Source: Parabacteroides massiliensis
GTDB lineage: Bacteria > Bacteroidota > Bacteroidia > Bacteroidales > Tannerellaceae
Assembly: GCF_900155425.1 (NCBI RefSeq)
Contig: NZ_LT700189.1
Span: 186,001 to 250,000, forward strand
DNA length: 64,000 bases
Reading direction: 5' to 3'
Positions within the stretch are counted from its first letter, which is position 1. Every line of letters begins with the position of its first letter. Made by a program: the position numbers and the translations under genes. Below the pieces are notes generated by a model, which was not told the DNA's origin, did not search any database, and worked only from the letters and a program-made list of their open reading frames with translations. Shown in pieces: positions 1 through 9,911 of the stretch.

Positions 1-141
1 GGGATAATCCGTCAGGAGAATGAGGCTACGTCGGGACCTTCAAGGAACCGTTCACTTTACATCAGTACCGGTGAAATGTCCCTTTAACAATTCACCCTTG
101 TTTCCGCCAGCCGTACCGTCCCCCCTCACACAGGAGGAGAC

Positions 142-178
142 TGACAAAAGGTGACAATACATGACTATCAATGACAAC
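142..178. promoter_or_regulatory. Four 10-bp-period iterons upstream of the first ICE gene
   Basis: TGACAAA, TGACAAT, TGACTAT and TGACAAC begin at 142, 152, 162 and 172, exactly one helical turn apart. The same arrangement (TGACTAT x3 then TGACACG) occurs at 18840-18876, upstream of a helix-turn-helix gene of the same element. A shared operator for an element-encoded regulator is the natural inference. The rest of 1-259 shows no gene. Confidence 0.6.
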
Positions 179-259
179 TTTCTCATAATCAGAATATTTT
201 AAGACGAAGATAGTAATTTTATCTCCCGAAACGATTTATCCACTTTAAAATTAACAGTT

Positions 260-1348
260 ATGGAAGAAGTAAAACCGACTGCTACAGGCAGCGAAAACGC
301 CACCCAGGAACAGGGTTACCTGATGGCTTACGACAAGAAGGAACAGAAGGCGAAAGGTGTCAAGGGCATCGCGGCAAACGGAGAGCTGGAGACGCTCGAG
401 GCCAATGAAACGAACAAGGACCAGTTTATCCGCGTGGACCGACATGGGAATTTCTTCACCAACTTCGGAAAGAACTTCATGTACCAGTACAACCATCCGA
501 CACGCTATGCGCTGTACCGGATGGAAGAGAAGACCCCGGTGGAGGAAGCCAAGCGTAGGATCGAGCAGGCACAGCTCCCCGAAAACGAGTCCTTAAGACG
601 CGAGCTCTCCCGGGATAACCGGATCTACAACAACCACCTTTTCAACGAGCGCGAGATCAACTGGCAGCAGGCCGAGCGTTACGGGCTCACCCCGGACGTG
701 CTCAGACAGACGGGCGACATGGAAAGGCTGTTGCAGGGCAGACAGTCCGGCATAGCCTATGACATCTCCATGAACACCGAGCTGGGACGCCAGAAGGGGG
801 ATGCCAAGCTCTCGCTCTTCCGCGACGAGAATGGCCTGGCCAAATTCGACCTGCACTTTATCCGCCAGGCTCCCAAGGTGGGACAGGAATACCGGGGATA
901 CAAGCTGGAGGAGGACGTGCTGGACGCCTTGAACCGGACGGGCAATGCCGGAAGGCTGGTAGACCTGGTCGTCGACTTCCGCAGTAAGGAGACGAAACCG
1001 TGCTACCTTTCAAAAGACCCGGTTACCAACGAGATGTTCTTCCTCCCGGCGGACCAGGCCCGCTGCCCCAAGAAAATCAAGGATTATACGCTCTCGCAGC
1101 AGGAGTACGCCGACTACACGGCCGGCAAGGAGGTCCCCATCGAGTTCAAGTCCTCAAACGGGAAAATCCTGCGGACCTCCATCCAGATGAGCGCCGCCGA
1201 ACGCGGGACCGAGTTCCTGTGGGAAAGAAGCACGAAGAAGCCGGAGAACAGACAGGGGCAGGAACAGAAGGGCGGCTCACCGGAGAAAACGCAGAAGCCT
1301 GAAAAGAGGACCTATGCGCGCAAATCAAAGATAACCCCGAAAATGTAA
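260..1348 (+). CDS. DUF4099/DUF3945-type ICE protein
   Basis: This 362-residue soluble protein has no signal peptide. Its middle part (about residues 115-165, with INWQQAERYGLTPDVLRQ and a following LLQGRQS) matches the DUF4099/DUF3945 modules that recur in Bacteroidales conjugative transposon proteins encoded near topB. The biochemical role of the family is unknown. The protein ends in a Lys/Arg-rich tail (ARKSKITPKM), a property shared with the six genes that follow. The next gene starts 4 bp downstream, so it probably opens an operon running to topB. The ATG at 260 gives a sensible N terminus, and 10-bp iterons lie about 90 bp upstream. The family call is from memory of the motif, not a search. 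Confidence 0.7.
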   Translation: MEEVKPTATGSENATQEQGYLMAYDKKEQKAKGVKGIAANGELETLEANETNKDQFIRVDRHGNFFTNFGKNFMYQYNHPTRYALYRMEEKTPVEEAKRRIEQAQLPENESLRRELSRDNRIYNNHLFNEREINWQQAERYGLTPDVLRQTGDMERLLQGRQSGIAYDISMNTELGRQKGDAKLSLFRDENGLAKFDLHFIRQAPKVGQEYRGYKLEEDVLDALNRTGNAGRLVDLVVDFRSKETKPCYLSKDPVTNEMFFLPADQARCPKKIKDYTLSQQEYADYTAGKEVPIEFKSSNGKILRTSIQMSAAERGTEFLWERSTKKPENRQGQEQKGGSPEKTQKPEKRTYARKSKITPKM

Positions 1349-1352
1349 CGGC

Positions 1353-2789
1353 ATGGCATCCATAAAAGACAACATGGAACAACTGGAGGAGCTGTTCAGG
1401 CAGGACGGCGGAGGGTACCTGCTCATCGGGTACGAAACCGGCATGGACAAGCCCCATGCCGCGATTTCCTACCAGCTTTACCCTGTCAATCCGGATCAGG
1501 ACGGCATGACCTACCAGTTCCTCAGCCTGCTGCATGTCGGGATGGAGACCGCCCGAATATCGGCTTTCGTCCCCGATACCCGCCTGGAGATCTACCGCTT
1601 CCCCTGTATGTCCGATGTCCCTTCCATATCCCGGGACATCCCCGTGAAGGAATACATCACAGGCAAACTGCTGCCCCATATCCAAAGGTGCGGCCTGGAA
1701 CCGGTGGTGAGCGTCAACCTGCGTGACGCGGTGTTCATGAGGTCTGTCCTGAAACGGTCCATGGAACCGGGCGGACGGCTGCGGCTGACAGCCGCAGAGC
1801 TCGACCGCCTGGTGAATTTCCGCCGGCAGCAGGACGAGAAGGCGCGGCTATACGGCTATGAGCCCGCCTACAGGCTGCCCCTGCATATCGTGGAAACATC
1901 AAGGGGTATACTTGTTTTCAGTGACGGGCCGACGGGTCGGAAAGGGCTGAAGGAGTTCTACCAACACCTGGCGGACAACTACTGGTGGATACACAGCGAA
2001 CCGGGACCGGTCAAACAATATGACATGCATTCCGTTCCGGCAAGCCTGGCCCCGCTGATTGACGCCTCCTGCAGAAAAGATCCCGATATCGGAAGATACG
2101 TGTACGAGTTCACGGACTCCCCGGTACGGGCGGACCTGCCCGATGAAAGAAAACTGGAGCCGGTCTTCTTTACCGACATGACACCCTCCGCTGAAGGATA
2201 CCGCAACCTCACGGAGTTTTCCGGATGCGGGATGAGCGGGTGCAACGCGGATATCTACCGGTTGCTCTCCCTTACCCGCCACTTCGACCGGCAGCTCATC
2301 CTTGACCCCGCCTTTTCCTACCGGCACCAGTTCCGGGAGTTCGTGGAACGCATGGACAGCTTTCTCCGGGGAAATCCCGGCGGCGATGACATGGGAAAGA
2401 TACTGGACGACATGCACGGCAAGGCGGGGCGTATCCTGAAAACGGATTTCGACGTAAGGGGGCACCGCACCCTGGAACGGCTCCTGAATGACCGCAGCGT
2501 GCCGTTCCTCATCGGGGAACACGAGGCCGATGACACTTTGAGAAGGGCGCTGCTCGAAGGGAGATGGATTTACTTCCCCGGACTGTCGGCAAAAATGCCC
2601 GGACTCCGTTACATCCATGCCGATAAGACCTGCGACCGGGTCATGGCCTATAAGAATCCTCCAGGGCTCAAACCTGTATACCAGGTCAAGGACGGCAAGA
2701 TCGTCCCTTATGAGGCGGGGGCAGTAAAAACGGATAAAACGCGGGCAAAGAGAAACGGGAAGAGGAACGGAAACTATTTAAAGTTATAG
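1353..2789 (+). CDS. ICE paralogue array member 1, unknown function
   Basis: This 478-residue protein has no signal peptide or membrane segment and I do not recognise a named family. Residues about 178-250 carry a module (RGILVFSD, then a helical stretch with QHLADNYW) that recurs in the next four genes. A second module starts at about residue 366 with DVRGHR and also recurs in members 2 and 3. The N-terminal 170 residues are unique to this member. The tail is strongly basic (RAKRNGKRNG and then LKL). Gaps of 4 bp before and 5 bp after imply co-transcription. Function is unknown. Its position between a DUF3945 gene and topB suggests an accessory role in element maintenance or transfer. Confidence 0.6.
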   Translation: MASIKDNMEQLEELFRQDGGGYLLIGYETGMDKPHAAISYQLYPVNPDQDGMTYQFLSLLHVGMETARISAFVPDTRLEIYRFPCMSDVPSISRDIPVKEYITGKLLPHIQRCGLEPVVSVNLRDAVFMRSVLKRSMEPGGRLRLTAAELDRLVNFRRQQDEKARLYGYEPAYRLPLHIVETSRGILVFSDGPTGRKGLKEFYQHLADNYWWIHSEPGPVKQYDMHSVPASLAPLIDASCRKDPDIGRYVYEFTDSPVRADLPDERKLEPVFFTDMTPSAEGYRNLTEFSGCGMSGCNADIYRLLSLTRHFDRQLILDPAFSYRHQFREFVERMDSFLRGNPGGDDMGKILDDMHGKAGRILKTDFDVRGHRTLERLLNDRSVPFLIGEHEADDTLRRALLEGRWIYFPGLSAKMPGLRYIHADKTCDRVMAYKNPPGLKPVYQVKDGKIVPYEAGAVKTDKTRAKRNGKRNGNYLKL

Positions 2790-2794
2790 ACATC

Positions 2795-3607
2795 ATGGAG
2801 CAGACCTACACAGCGATAGAGACCTTGGGCGGCTTCCTTGCCTTTACCGACACGGCGGAAGGCAGGAGAAAGCTGCGGCAGTTCCTGCAACAGACGGCCG
2901 ACGCCTATTTCAATCCGGCATTCAATTCCGGAGCGTTAAGTGTCTACAGGGCCGAAGGGGAACTTGGCAACCGCCCCTGGGTCAACCCGGGGAGGATGTG
3001 GTCGGACGAGTACCCCTATGGCCCGAAGCCTCATGGCGACCAGATGGAACTCCTCTACAGAGGTGAGATGAGACCCACTGCGGAGGACTTCCGCAGTTTC
3101 TGCCATAATGCGGGCTGTGAGATAAGTGCCCGCAACGTCAATATCACGGACACCCTGGATGCCCTGGAGCGTTATGACCGCCGGGTGGAGGAGTTACAAC
3201 GGATACCCGCAAAATCTGCCCGCGACAGGGAGGAATTACTGCAGACCCTCGAGACCAGGAGGCAGCTGCAGAAACTGATGGACTCCGCCTATGATGTCCG
3301 AGGACACCGGACGGCCGGGAGAATACTGGACGACCCGGCGGAGCGCGTCATCCTGGAAGGAGTCCCGCTCTACGGACCTCACAGGAGCGTACTGAAAGAG
3401 GGCCTCGGGCTGTATCTGCCGCACGAAAGCGGGAACAACCCCTCGCATGCCTACGCGTGGGTGGACCAAGCTACGGACCGGATCATCTTCGGCGGCAACC
3501 CGCCTGTGGACCGGAAAACCGTCAGGATCAGACCGGAGGTCGAGAAGAGGCTGTACAGCCCGCCAGGAAAAACACGTAAAAGGATCGGGACACGTCCCAA
3601 AATGTAA
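2795..3607 (+). CDS. ICE paralogue array member 2, unknown function
   Basis: This 270-residue protein is the shortest member and close to the minimal form of the family. The first module sits at residues 4-60 (GGFLAFTD, then QFLQQTADAYF and GALSVYR). The DVRGHR module starts at about residue 166 and is followed by a segment ending GLYLPHESG, like GHALYLPEND in member 3. It ends with the basic tail KTRKRIGTRPKM, very like the SKITPKM end of the DUF3945 protein at the head of the operon. No signal peptide and no catalytic motif are recognised. Confidence 0.6.
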   Translation: MEQTYTAIETLGGFLAFTDTAEGRRKLRQFLQQTADAYFNPAFNSGALSVYRAEGELGNRPWVNPGRMWSDEYPYGPKPHGDQMELLYRGEMRPTAEDFRSFCHNAGCEISARNVNITDTLDALERYDRRVEELQRIPAKSARDREELLQTLETRRQLQKLMDSAYDVRGHRTAGRILDDPAERVILEGVPLYGPHRSVLKEGLGLYLPHESGNNPSHAYAWVDQATDRIIFGGNPPVDRKTVRIRPEVEKRLYSPPGKTRKRIGTRPKM

Positions 3608-3619
3608 AATAAGAAACAT

Positions 3620-4579
3620 ATGACAATGGAAAAAAGCAACAGGACCGCACCCTTGAAAGTGGTGCTCCGAAATCACGGTTACCTGCTGTTCTCCGGCAAC
3701 AAGGCCGGTGAGGAGGCCCTCAGGGGATATCTCCAGCGTGCCGCTGACAGGTACTTCGAACCGCATGCCCATGACGGGGCGCTGGAGATCTACGAGTACT
3801 CCGGGCGGCGCAGGGAGCTGATGCACCATATCAACGGCGGCGGACATGGCATGTCCTGCCGGGAAGGGACGGGAAAGGCGGAATACATTCCACTGAAGGC
3901 CCTCCCCGCCTGGTTTGTCGACAGCCTCGAGCCAAGGCTCTACCATGCGATGAACCCGACAGCCGACGAATACCGGGGGCTGTTCTCCAAAGTGAAGGGA
4001 TATACGGGTTTTGAACTCTCCTCCAGAGCGGAGAACGAGGACATATACCGCCTGCTATCGATCAGGGAGCGCGGCTACATGAATATCCATGACCGGCCGT
4101 TCACCTATTACAGGGAACTGCTTCCCCTGGCCGAACGGCTCGAAGAGGTGACGCAGGTGAAAGCCGCCGAGCTGTTTGACCCGCAGGCTTTCAGGAAACT
4201 TTCATCCGAGATAAGGAAAAAGGCGGACGATATCCTCCGCCGGGACTTTGACGTAAGGGGGCACCGGTCACTGGAGAAATACCTCAGTAATCCCGACACC
4301 GCCCTGCTCGTGGGAAACGTGAAGCTGGAGAACGAGCAGTTCAGGGTGCTCTCCGAAGGCCACGCCCTGTACCTTCCGGAGAATGACCGCCCCGCCTCAC
4401 GGCACCTGCTCTACTGCATGGCGGATTTCATACAGCACAAATTACTGGTATCCGGTGAACCGTTCCCTGTCAGGACCTACCGGGTAAAGGACGGCATCCG
4501 TCATCCGGCAGGGCAGTGTGAGGAGTTACCAGAGAAAAGGAAAAGGACCGGACGGAAGCCTTCCGGCAGAAAATTATAA
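3620..4579 (+). CDS. ICE paralogue array member 3, unknown function
   Basis: This 319-residue protein has the same architecture as member 2. The first module is at residues 10-60 (GYLLFSGN, YLQRAADRYF, GALEIYEY) and the DVRGHR module starts near residue 210. Between them is a helical stretch with an ERGYMNIHDRPFTYYRELLPL-like motif that reappears as EKGYAHLALEEPFRYRREF in member 5. The tail is basic (EKRKRTGRKPSGRKL). An internal ATG at 3626 is an alternative start. No enzyme or DNA-binding motif is visible. Confidence 0.6.
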   Translation: MTMEKSNRTAPLKVVLRNHGYLLFSGNKAGEEALRGYLQRAADRYFEPHAHDGALEIYEYSGRRRELMHHINGGGHGMSCREGTGKAEYIPLKALPAWFVDSLEPRLYHAMNPTADEYRGLFSKVKGYTGFELSSRAENEDIYRLLSIRERGYMNIHDRPFTYYRELLPLAERLEEVTQVKAAELFDPQAFRKLSSEIRKKADDILRRDFDVRGHRSLEKYLSNPDTALLVGNVKLENEQFRVLSEGHALYLPENDRPASRHLLYCMADFIQHKLLVSGEPFPVRTYRVKDGIRHPAGQCEELPEKRKRTGRKPSGRKL

Positions 4580-4596
4580 ATTAAAACAGTACCACC

Positions 4597-5697
4597 ATGT
4601 ATATCGGATTCATATTGAACGGCAGGAACAACCTGGAATACTGCCGGATGCTGTCTTCTGACGCAAATGACCTGGACCGCCGGTTCGGGGAGTTCTGCTT
4701 CAGCCAGGTCAGGAAACAGCTGAAAGGGGCCTACCTGCCCGAGGAAAGGATCTACTGCATCGAGGCCGCCGATGGGGATAAGAACCGGGTGGAATCCCTT
4801 GTGCGGGATATAATCGACAGAGGCGCGTGGCCCTCCGACGACTACCAGAGGCTGCGGGATATCGGATTTGTCCATGAGACGGCCGACTCCTACAGGAGGA
4901 CCGACAGCCGGGACTTTATTGTCGGCGAGCTTGAACGGACACTCCACAACGGGAGGGCGGGCAGGCTGCTGGAAGCCTACCACGACTTCCACCGGAGCCG
5001 CGAGAAGGATACCGGCAACCGTGTACTCACGGCTATACAGACCGGACAGGGCGTGCTGCTCTTCGATGACACAGGCCGGGGACTGGAGCGGGCGGAGAGC
5101 TATCTCCAGTATAATGCGGACAACTTCTTCAGCCCGATACACCGGAATACCGACAAACTGGGCGTCTATTATTTCAGCACGGACAACGCAAGGCTGGTGG
5201 AAAAGGCGCGGGAGTGTGGCAGTATGTTCACCCCTGATGACCGGTGCCGTTTCATCCCCGCCAGGGCGGAATTCCTCCGGGCGGACATCCTGCGGGGATG
5301 CAAGCCTGCCGTGGAGTGCGACATGTCCCCCGACCTCGCCCGATACCGGGAGATGCTGAAGACATTCAAGCTCAGGGAAAGTGAGACACCCTTCAACATC
5401 GGCATACTGGACAGGCTGTGCAGGACGGGAAATCTTGACGAGATGCCGGAAAACAGGAACTTCAGGCATTTCTGCAGCTTTTCCTCCCTGCACTCGCAGA
5501 TGAACCATTCCTTCCTCTCCTCACAGGCGGACACGCTGCTCGGGAGCTCCATGAGACAAGCCGTCAGCGATACGGCACGGCGCATCCTGCAGAACGAATA
5601 CGACGTGCGGGGATATGAATTGCCCACCCCGGATACGAGGCGCAGGCGGGAAAAGAAGCCGGAAAAGACAGGTAAAAAAACTAAAATAGGAAGATAA
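4597..5697 (+). CDS. ICE paralogue array member 4, unknown function
   Basis: This 366-residue protein carries an N-terminal extension of about 145 residues (GFILNGRNNLEYCRM at the start) before the recurring module (GQGVLLFDD, SYLQYNADNFFSP, LGVYYF). The C-terminal DVRGHR-type module is cut to DVRGYELP at about residue 335 and runs straight into the basic tail (RRRREKKPEKTGKKTKIGR). It stops 1 bp before the next ATG. It looks like a divergent duplicate that has lost most of the second module. Function is unknown. Confidence 0.6.
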   Translation: MYIGFILNGRNNLEYCRMLSSDANDLDRRFGEFCFSQVRKQLKGAYLPEERIYCIEAADGDKNRVESLVRDIIDRGAWPSDDYQRLRDIGFVHETADSYRRTDSRDFIVGELERTLHNGRAGRLLEAYHDFHRSREKDTGNRVLTAIQTGQGVLLFDDTGRGLERAESYLQYNADNFFSPIHRNTDKLGVYYFSTDNARLVEKARECGSMFTPDDRCRFIPARAEFLRADILRGCKPAVECDMSPDLARYREMLKTFKLRESETPFNIGILDRLCRTGNLDEMPENRNFRHFCSFSSLHSQMNHSFLSSQADTLLGSSMRQAVSDTARRILQNEYDVRGYELPTPDTRRRREKKPEKTGKKTKIGR

Positions 5698-5698
5698 T

Positions 5699-6910
5699 AT
5701 GGCCTCGTGGTTGGAAAAGCTGGGACTGCAAAGAACGCGTCCCCCAAAAGAAGAGCTGAAGGACTTCTGTCTGGAACTGTGTCCGGACAACCGGATAGCC
5801 TCCTTCATGATAACGGACCATACGCCCCGAAGCGGGAACCCCTTCATCCGGTTTGTCAAGGAAGCGGCCCGTAAAGCCGTACTTGAGGAAGCCCGGGGTG
5901 TCCCCGACAACCTGTTGCTCTTCTATGCCGGCATCCGGAAAGAGGAGCTGCCCCCTGTCAGCGGACTGCAGGAGAAGGAACCCAGGCAGGCATGGCGTTT
6001 CATCATCGAAAACGGCGGGATCACGGACGGCAACTCCGTCCCGCTGAGACGGGCCGCCTACTTGGAGGCACACGGTGTGGAAACGGACCGCAGGAACCTG
6101 GAAGGGCTGGAACACTCGCCAGGCTACAAAGACTTCGTGGCATACGAGACCGCACGGGAACGTATCCTTCAAGGAAGGAGCGCCCGGTTCCTCGTGACCG
6201 CCGTAAAGACGGACCAAGGCGTCAGGGTGTTCAACAGGGGGCTGCACGGCCCGCGCCACCTGCACGAGTACCTGCAGGAAATAGCCGACAATTTCTACTC
6301 CCCCTGTGGAAAGGGACCGGGGACATTGTCCATATTCCGCATCGAGACCTCGTCAAAACGGCTGATGGAGATGTCCCGGCAGCCCGGACGGAGCTTCCCC
6401 GCCTCCCAGCCCGGACTGGAAGTGTTCGGAAGTTACCGTCCGGTAGCCTCCTTCGACCTCTCGCCCACGGCGGCCAACCTCGACAGGTTCGTTACGGCCG
6501 GCTCCCTGGAACTTTCCAGACGCAACCTGGATATCATGACATTGCAGGACATCGCGGAAAAGGGATACGCCCACCTGGCGCTGGAGGAGCCGTTCCGTTA
6601 CAGGAGGGAGTTCGCCTCCGTGGAAAAAGAACTCGGAAGGCTATCCAGGGAAAAGGAGCTCCATCCGGACTTTCCCCTCGGGGAGAGGATGGCGGAGCTC
6701 CGGGAGACTTCCAGGAAGATCGCCGCCGCCCTGTTGGCAAGGGAGGGAGTCCGGACAGGAATGCCACGGTCGGAAACAAGGTATGCCGACAGGATATCAC
6801 GCATGCTGGAGAGTCCGGCGGATATCCCGGGGGCGGCCGATACCGGCAAAAAGAGAAAACAACCCTCTTCCAAACGGAAACATGCCGAAGGAAGACAAGT
6901 AAAACTGTAA
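5699..6910 (+). CDS. ICE paralogue array member 5, unknown function
   Basis: This 403-residue protein has a unique N-terminal part of about 155 residues, then the family module (DQGVRVFNRG, EYLQEIADNFYSP, GTLSIFR). A mid-region (EPFRYRREF) is shared with member 3. The DVRGHR motif itself is missing. The tail is KKRKQPSSKRKHAEGRQVKL, again basic and ending Lys-Leu. It begins immediately after member 4 and ends 13 bp before the next gene, so the operon continues. It has no recognised domain. Confidence 0.6.
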   Translation: MASWLEKLGLQRTRPPKEELKDFCLELCPDNRIASFMITDHTPRSGNPFIRFVKEAARKAVLEEARGVPDNLLLFYAGIRKEELPPVSGLQEKEPRQAWRFIIENGGITDGNSVPLRRAAYLEAHGVETDRRNLEGLEHSPGYKDFVAYETARERILQGRSARFLVTAVKTDQGVRVFNRGLHGPRHLHEYLQEIADNFYSPCGKGPGTLSIFRIETSSKRLMEMSRQPGRSFPASQPGLEVFGSYRPVASFDLSPTAANLDRFVTAGSLELSRRNLDIMTLQDIAEKGYAHLALEEPFRYRREFASVEKELGRLSREKELHPDFPLGERMAELRETSRKIAAALLAREGVRTGMPRSETRYADRISRMLESPADIPGAADTGKKRKQPSSKRKHAEGRQVKL

Positions 6911-6923
6911 ACTGCAAGCATAT

Positions 6924-7808
6924 ATGGCAACCAACAAACCACTTACCTCGGAAGAGGCCGTCGACATGGGCCGCCGCGCTGTCGGCCGACGGGCATTGAT
7001 GCGGACACTGAGGGACATCTTCTCGTACCGTAACCCGCTGCGGCAGTTCATGGACGCCTACCGCTTCAACGTCATCCGCTGGAGCGCGTCCAACCTCAGG
7101 GAACCGACCCTCGGAAAACGTGTCAGGCTGTTCCTCGGCACCAGAAACCCGCTGCGGATTCTCCGCGACAACTTCCGGCAGAACCGCGCGGACCTGACAG
7201 CGGACTGGGAAAGGGCGGTCATCGGCCGTATCAACCTCTCGCTGGAAGAGCTGGGGAGCATCCCGCTGCATTCCAGGCCCCGTGACCTTGCCAAAAGGCT
7301 GGACCGTGTCGGGAGGATGATAAACCGGATGACCGGCTATGAGCATTGTCCCAGCCTGCTCACGGAGAGGCTGCTGCTCTCCACCTACAGGTATATATTC
7401 ATGGCTCCCCATGACAGGCGGTTCGGCGCCCTCTGCCCGGACGGGATCTGCGGGATGCTGCGGCAGAACGGCGTGCCGCCGGAGAGCCTGTATTACCAGA
7501 ACTACGAAAGCCTGCTGCAAGGAAGGGAGACGGTCATCTACGAGTTCACCTCTGGCGGGAAAGGGCTACAATATCTGCGTCCCTTGGAACACGTGAGGCT
7601 GGATGCCGGCCCGGGCGGGTATGACATGCTTCCCGCCCGCCGGCCCGACAGCCCGAAGGCCCCTTCCGTTCCCCATGGGACGGAAGATGCCGTACCGCTC
7701 TCCGAAAAGGCGGAAAAAAACGGAAGGGGTACCGTAAAGGAGAAAAGAACGGTCCGGAACGCAAAAGTCAAAAAGACAAAGGCCAACAACAAAGGCATGA
7801 GCATGTAA
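6924..7808 (+). CDS. Unknown basic ICE protein before topB
   Basis: This 294-residue protein is rich in Arg and Lys and has no signal peptide. It contains an internal approximate repeat: SYRNPLRQFMDAYRFN (about residues 33-48) and GTRNPLRILRDNFRQN (about 72-87). This suggests two copies of a small helical unit. It lacks the modules of the five preceding paralogues but shares the strongly basic C-terminal tail (VKKTKANNKGMSM). It lies 13 bp after member 5 and about 30 bp before topB. I do not recognise the family. Confidence 0.55.
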   Translation: MATNKPLTSEEAVDMGRRAVGRRALMRTLRDIFSYRNPLRQFMDAYRFNVIRWSASNLREPTLGKRVRLFLGTRNPLRILRDNFRQNRADLTADWERAVIGRINLSLEELGSIPLHSRPRDLAKRLDRVGRMINRMTGYEHCPSLLTERLLLSTYRYIFMAPHDRRFGALCPDGICGMLRQNGVPPESLYYQNYESLLQGRETVIYEFTSGGKGLQYLRPLEHVRLDAGPGGYDMLPARRPDSPKAPSVPHGTEDAVPLSEKAEKNGRGTVKEKRTVRNAKVKKTKANNKGMSM

Positions 7809-7838
7809 CCAATTATTCACCTGATAAAGACAAAAATT

Positions 7839-9911
7839 ATGAGAATCGTACTTACAGACAAGCCAGTCATGGCAAGGAGTATCGCCTCCGTACTGGGCGC
7901 CAACGAAAAGGCGGAAGGATATCTTTACGGCAACGGGTATGCCGTCACATGAACTTACGGCCACCTGCTGGCACAGGCACCGCCGTCCGCTTACGGGCCC
8001 GCCCGTGTGGAACGGCAGGCGCTTCCCCTCATTCCGGTCCCGTTCCGCCTCGTTGTCAGACAAGTCAGGACGGAGGAAGGGTATGTCACCGACCCGGTAG
8101 CCATCCGGCAGCTGGAAGTGCTCCGCGGGTTGCTCGAAAACGCCGACGCTCTGGTCATAGCCACGGACGCGGGGCGTGAAGGAGAACTGGTCAGCCGGTA
8201 TCTCCTGGACTATCTCGGTTACCGTAAACCGGCCCTGCGCCTGTGGATATCCTCCCTGACGGAAAAGGCCATCCTGAATGGTTTCAAAAATCTGAGAGAG
8301 GACGGTGACTTCGACAACCTCGCCCTGGCGGCGAGGGCACGCAGGGAAGCGGACTGGATATTGGGCGTGAACGCGAGCATCGCCCTGGGGATAGCCGCCG
8401 GCATGGGCAACCACTCGCTCGGACGGGTGCAGACACCCACGCTGGCACTGGTCTGCCGCCGTTATCTTGAGAACAGGGATTTTGTGCCCGTGAGCTTTTA
8501 CCATCTGCGGACCGGAGTCTGCAAGGACGGGCAGAAAGTTCTTTTCACGCGTCCTCTCCGGTATGAAAGGAAAGAGGATGCGGAAAAAGCCCGGGCCGGA
8601 CTGGAGGGCGAAAGCCGCTGTACGGTCCTTGCCGTGGAAAAGAAAGAGAATATGGAGGAGCCGCCTCTGCCGCATGACCTGACCGGCCTGCAGCGGGAAG
8701 CCAATACACGCCTGGGCATGGCAGCCGGACAGACCCTCGCCGTCGTCCAAAGGCTCTACGAGAGAGGATACGTCTCATATCCGAGAACCGGATGCCGCCA
8801 CATTCCGGAAGATATATTCGAGCAGGCACCCACACTCGTCGCCTCCCTTAAAGGACATCCCCGGTTCGGAAGGCACGCAGAAAGGCTGCTCGAGAAAGGG
8901 CTGAACCCTCATGCGGTGGACGGGAACAGCGTAACGGAACACCATGCCCTTCTCATCACGGGAGAGGTACCCGAAGGGCTCTCCCCGGACGAGCAGAACA
9001 TCTACTCCTTGATCGCCGGGAGGATGCTGGAAGCATTTTCCGAAGGATGTGTCAGGGAGGTTGTACGTGTCAGGGCCGATTACGGCGGAATGGAATTCGA
9101 GGCCGAAACCTCATGTGTGAAGTATCCGGGATGGCGGGACATTTATAACGGACCGGACATGGCGGAAGAAAGCACCCCCTTGCCACAGTTCCATCAGGGA
9201 GAGACACTGGCGGTATTGGAAACAGAAATACTGGAAGACAGTACAAAGCCGCTGCCACCATTCACGGAAGCCGGACTGCTGGCTGCCATGGAAAACGCCG
9301 ACGGTACGGCGGACGGTGAAAGCAAAAAGAAAATAACGGAGAGGTGCGGGCTCGGGACACCGGGCACCCGTGCGGGAATCATCGACCTGCTGGTGGCCCG
9401 CCGGTACGTAGAGCGTATCGGAAACCGTCTCATCCCTACGGAGAAGGGGCTGGAGATATACGGTATCGTAGGAGACAAGCTGATCGCCGATGCGGCTATG
9501 ACGGCAGCCTGGGAAGAGGCACTGCGTGAAATCGAGGAAGGAAGGCTCAGTGCCGGGAAGTTCATGAAGGGTATCCATGAGTATGCACGGAAAATCGTAT
9601 CGGAACTGCTCGCCCTGCAGGTCAGGAACCCGGGCGTGACAAGGTGCGCCTGCCCGAAATGTGGAACAGGAACAGTGACACTCTACGACAGGGTGGCCAA
9701 ATGCGGAGATCCCGACTGCGCGTTCCATCTTCCGCGCATGTTCAACGGACGGGAGATGACAGACGAAGAGATGACACGGCTGATGGCATGGGAAGCTACC
9801 CCCTTCCTGAAATTTACCACCAAGGCGGGAAAACCCTATGAGGCGTCGCTCAGAATGGACGAGAATTACAAGGTGGAGCTTACATTCAAGGACAGCATGC
9901 GGGAGCTGTAA
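7839..9911 (+). pseudogene. topB: DNA topoisomerase III, topB, interrupted by nonsense codon 38
   Basis: Read as one frame this would be a 690-residue type IA topoisomerase, an enzyme that relaxes or decatenates DNA through a 5' phosphotyrosine and is standard in Bacteroidales conjugative elements. The N terminus (LTDKPVMARSIASVLGA) opens the Toprim fold and ATDAGREGEL is the acidic Toprim motif. SYPRTGCR holds the catalytic Tyr, and a Cys-rich C terminus (CACPKCG ... CGDPDC) is zinc-ribbon-like. Codon 38 is TGA (7950-7952) where the family has Trp (VT-W-TYGHL), so a single G-to-A change fits. The usual Glu of the EKP motif also reads as Asp. Other Trp codons in this gene are TGG, so UGA recoding is unlikely. 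A GTG at 8007 leaves a long downstream frame lacking the first 56 residues. Activity is doubtful. Confidence 0.85.

Noticed and set aside
7839-9911. UGA read as Trp (alternative genetic code) in the ICE
   Set aside because: The same genes and their neighbours use TGG for Trp many times and end normally, so isolated nonsense mutations are simpler.
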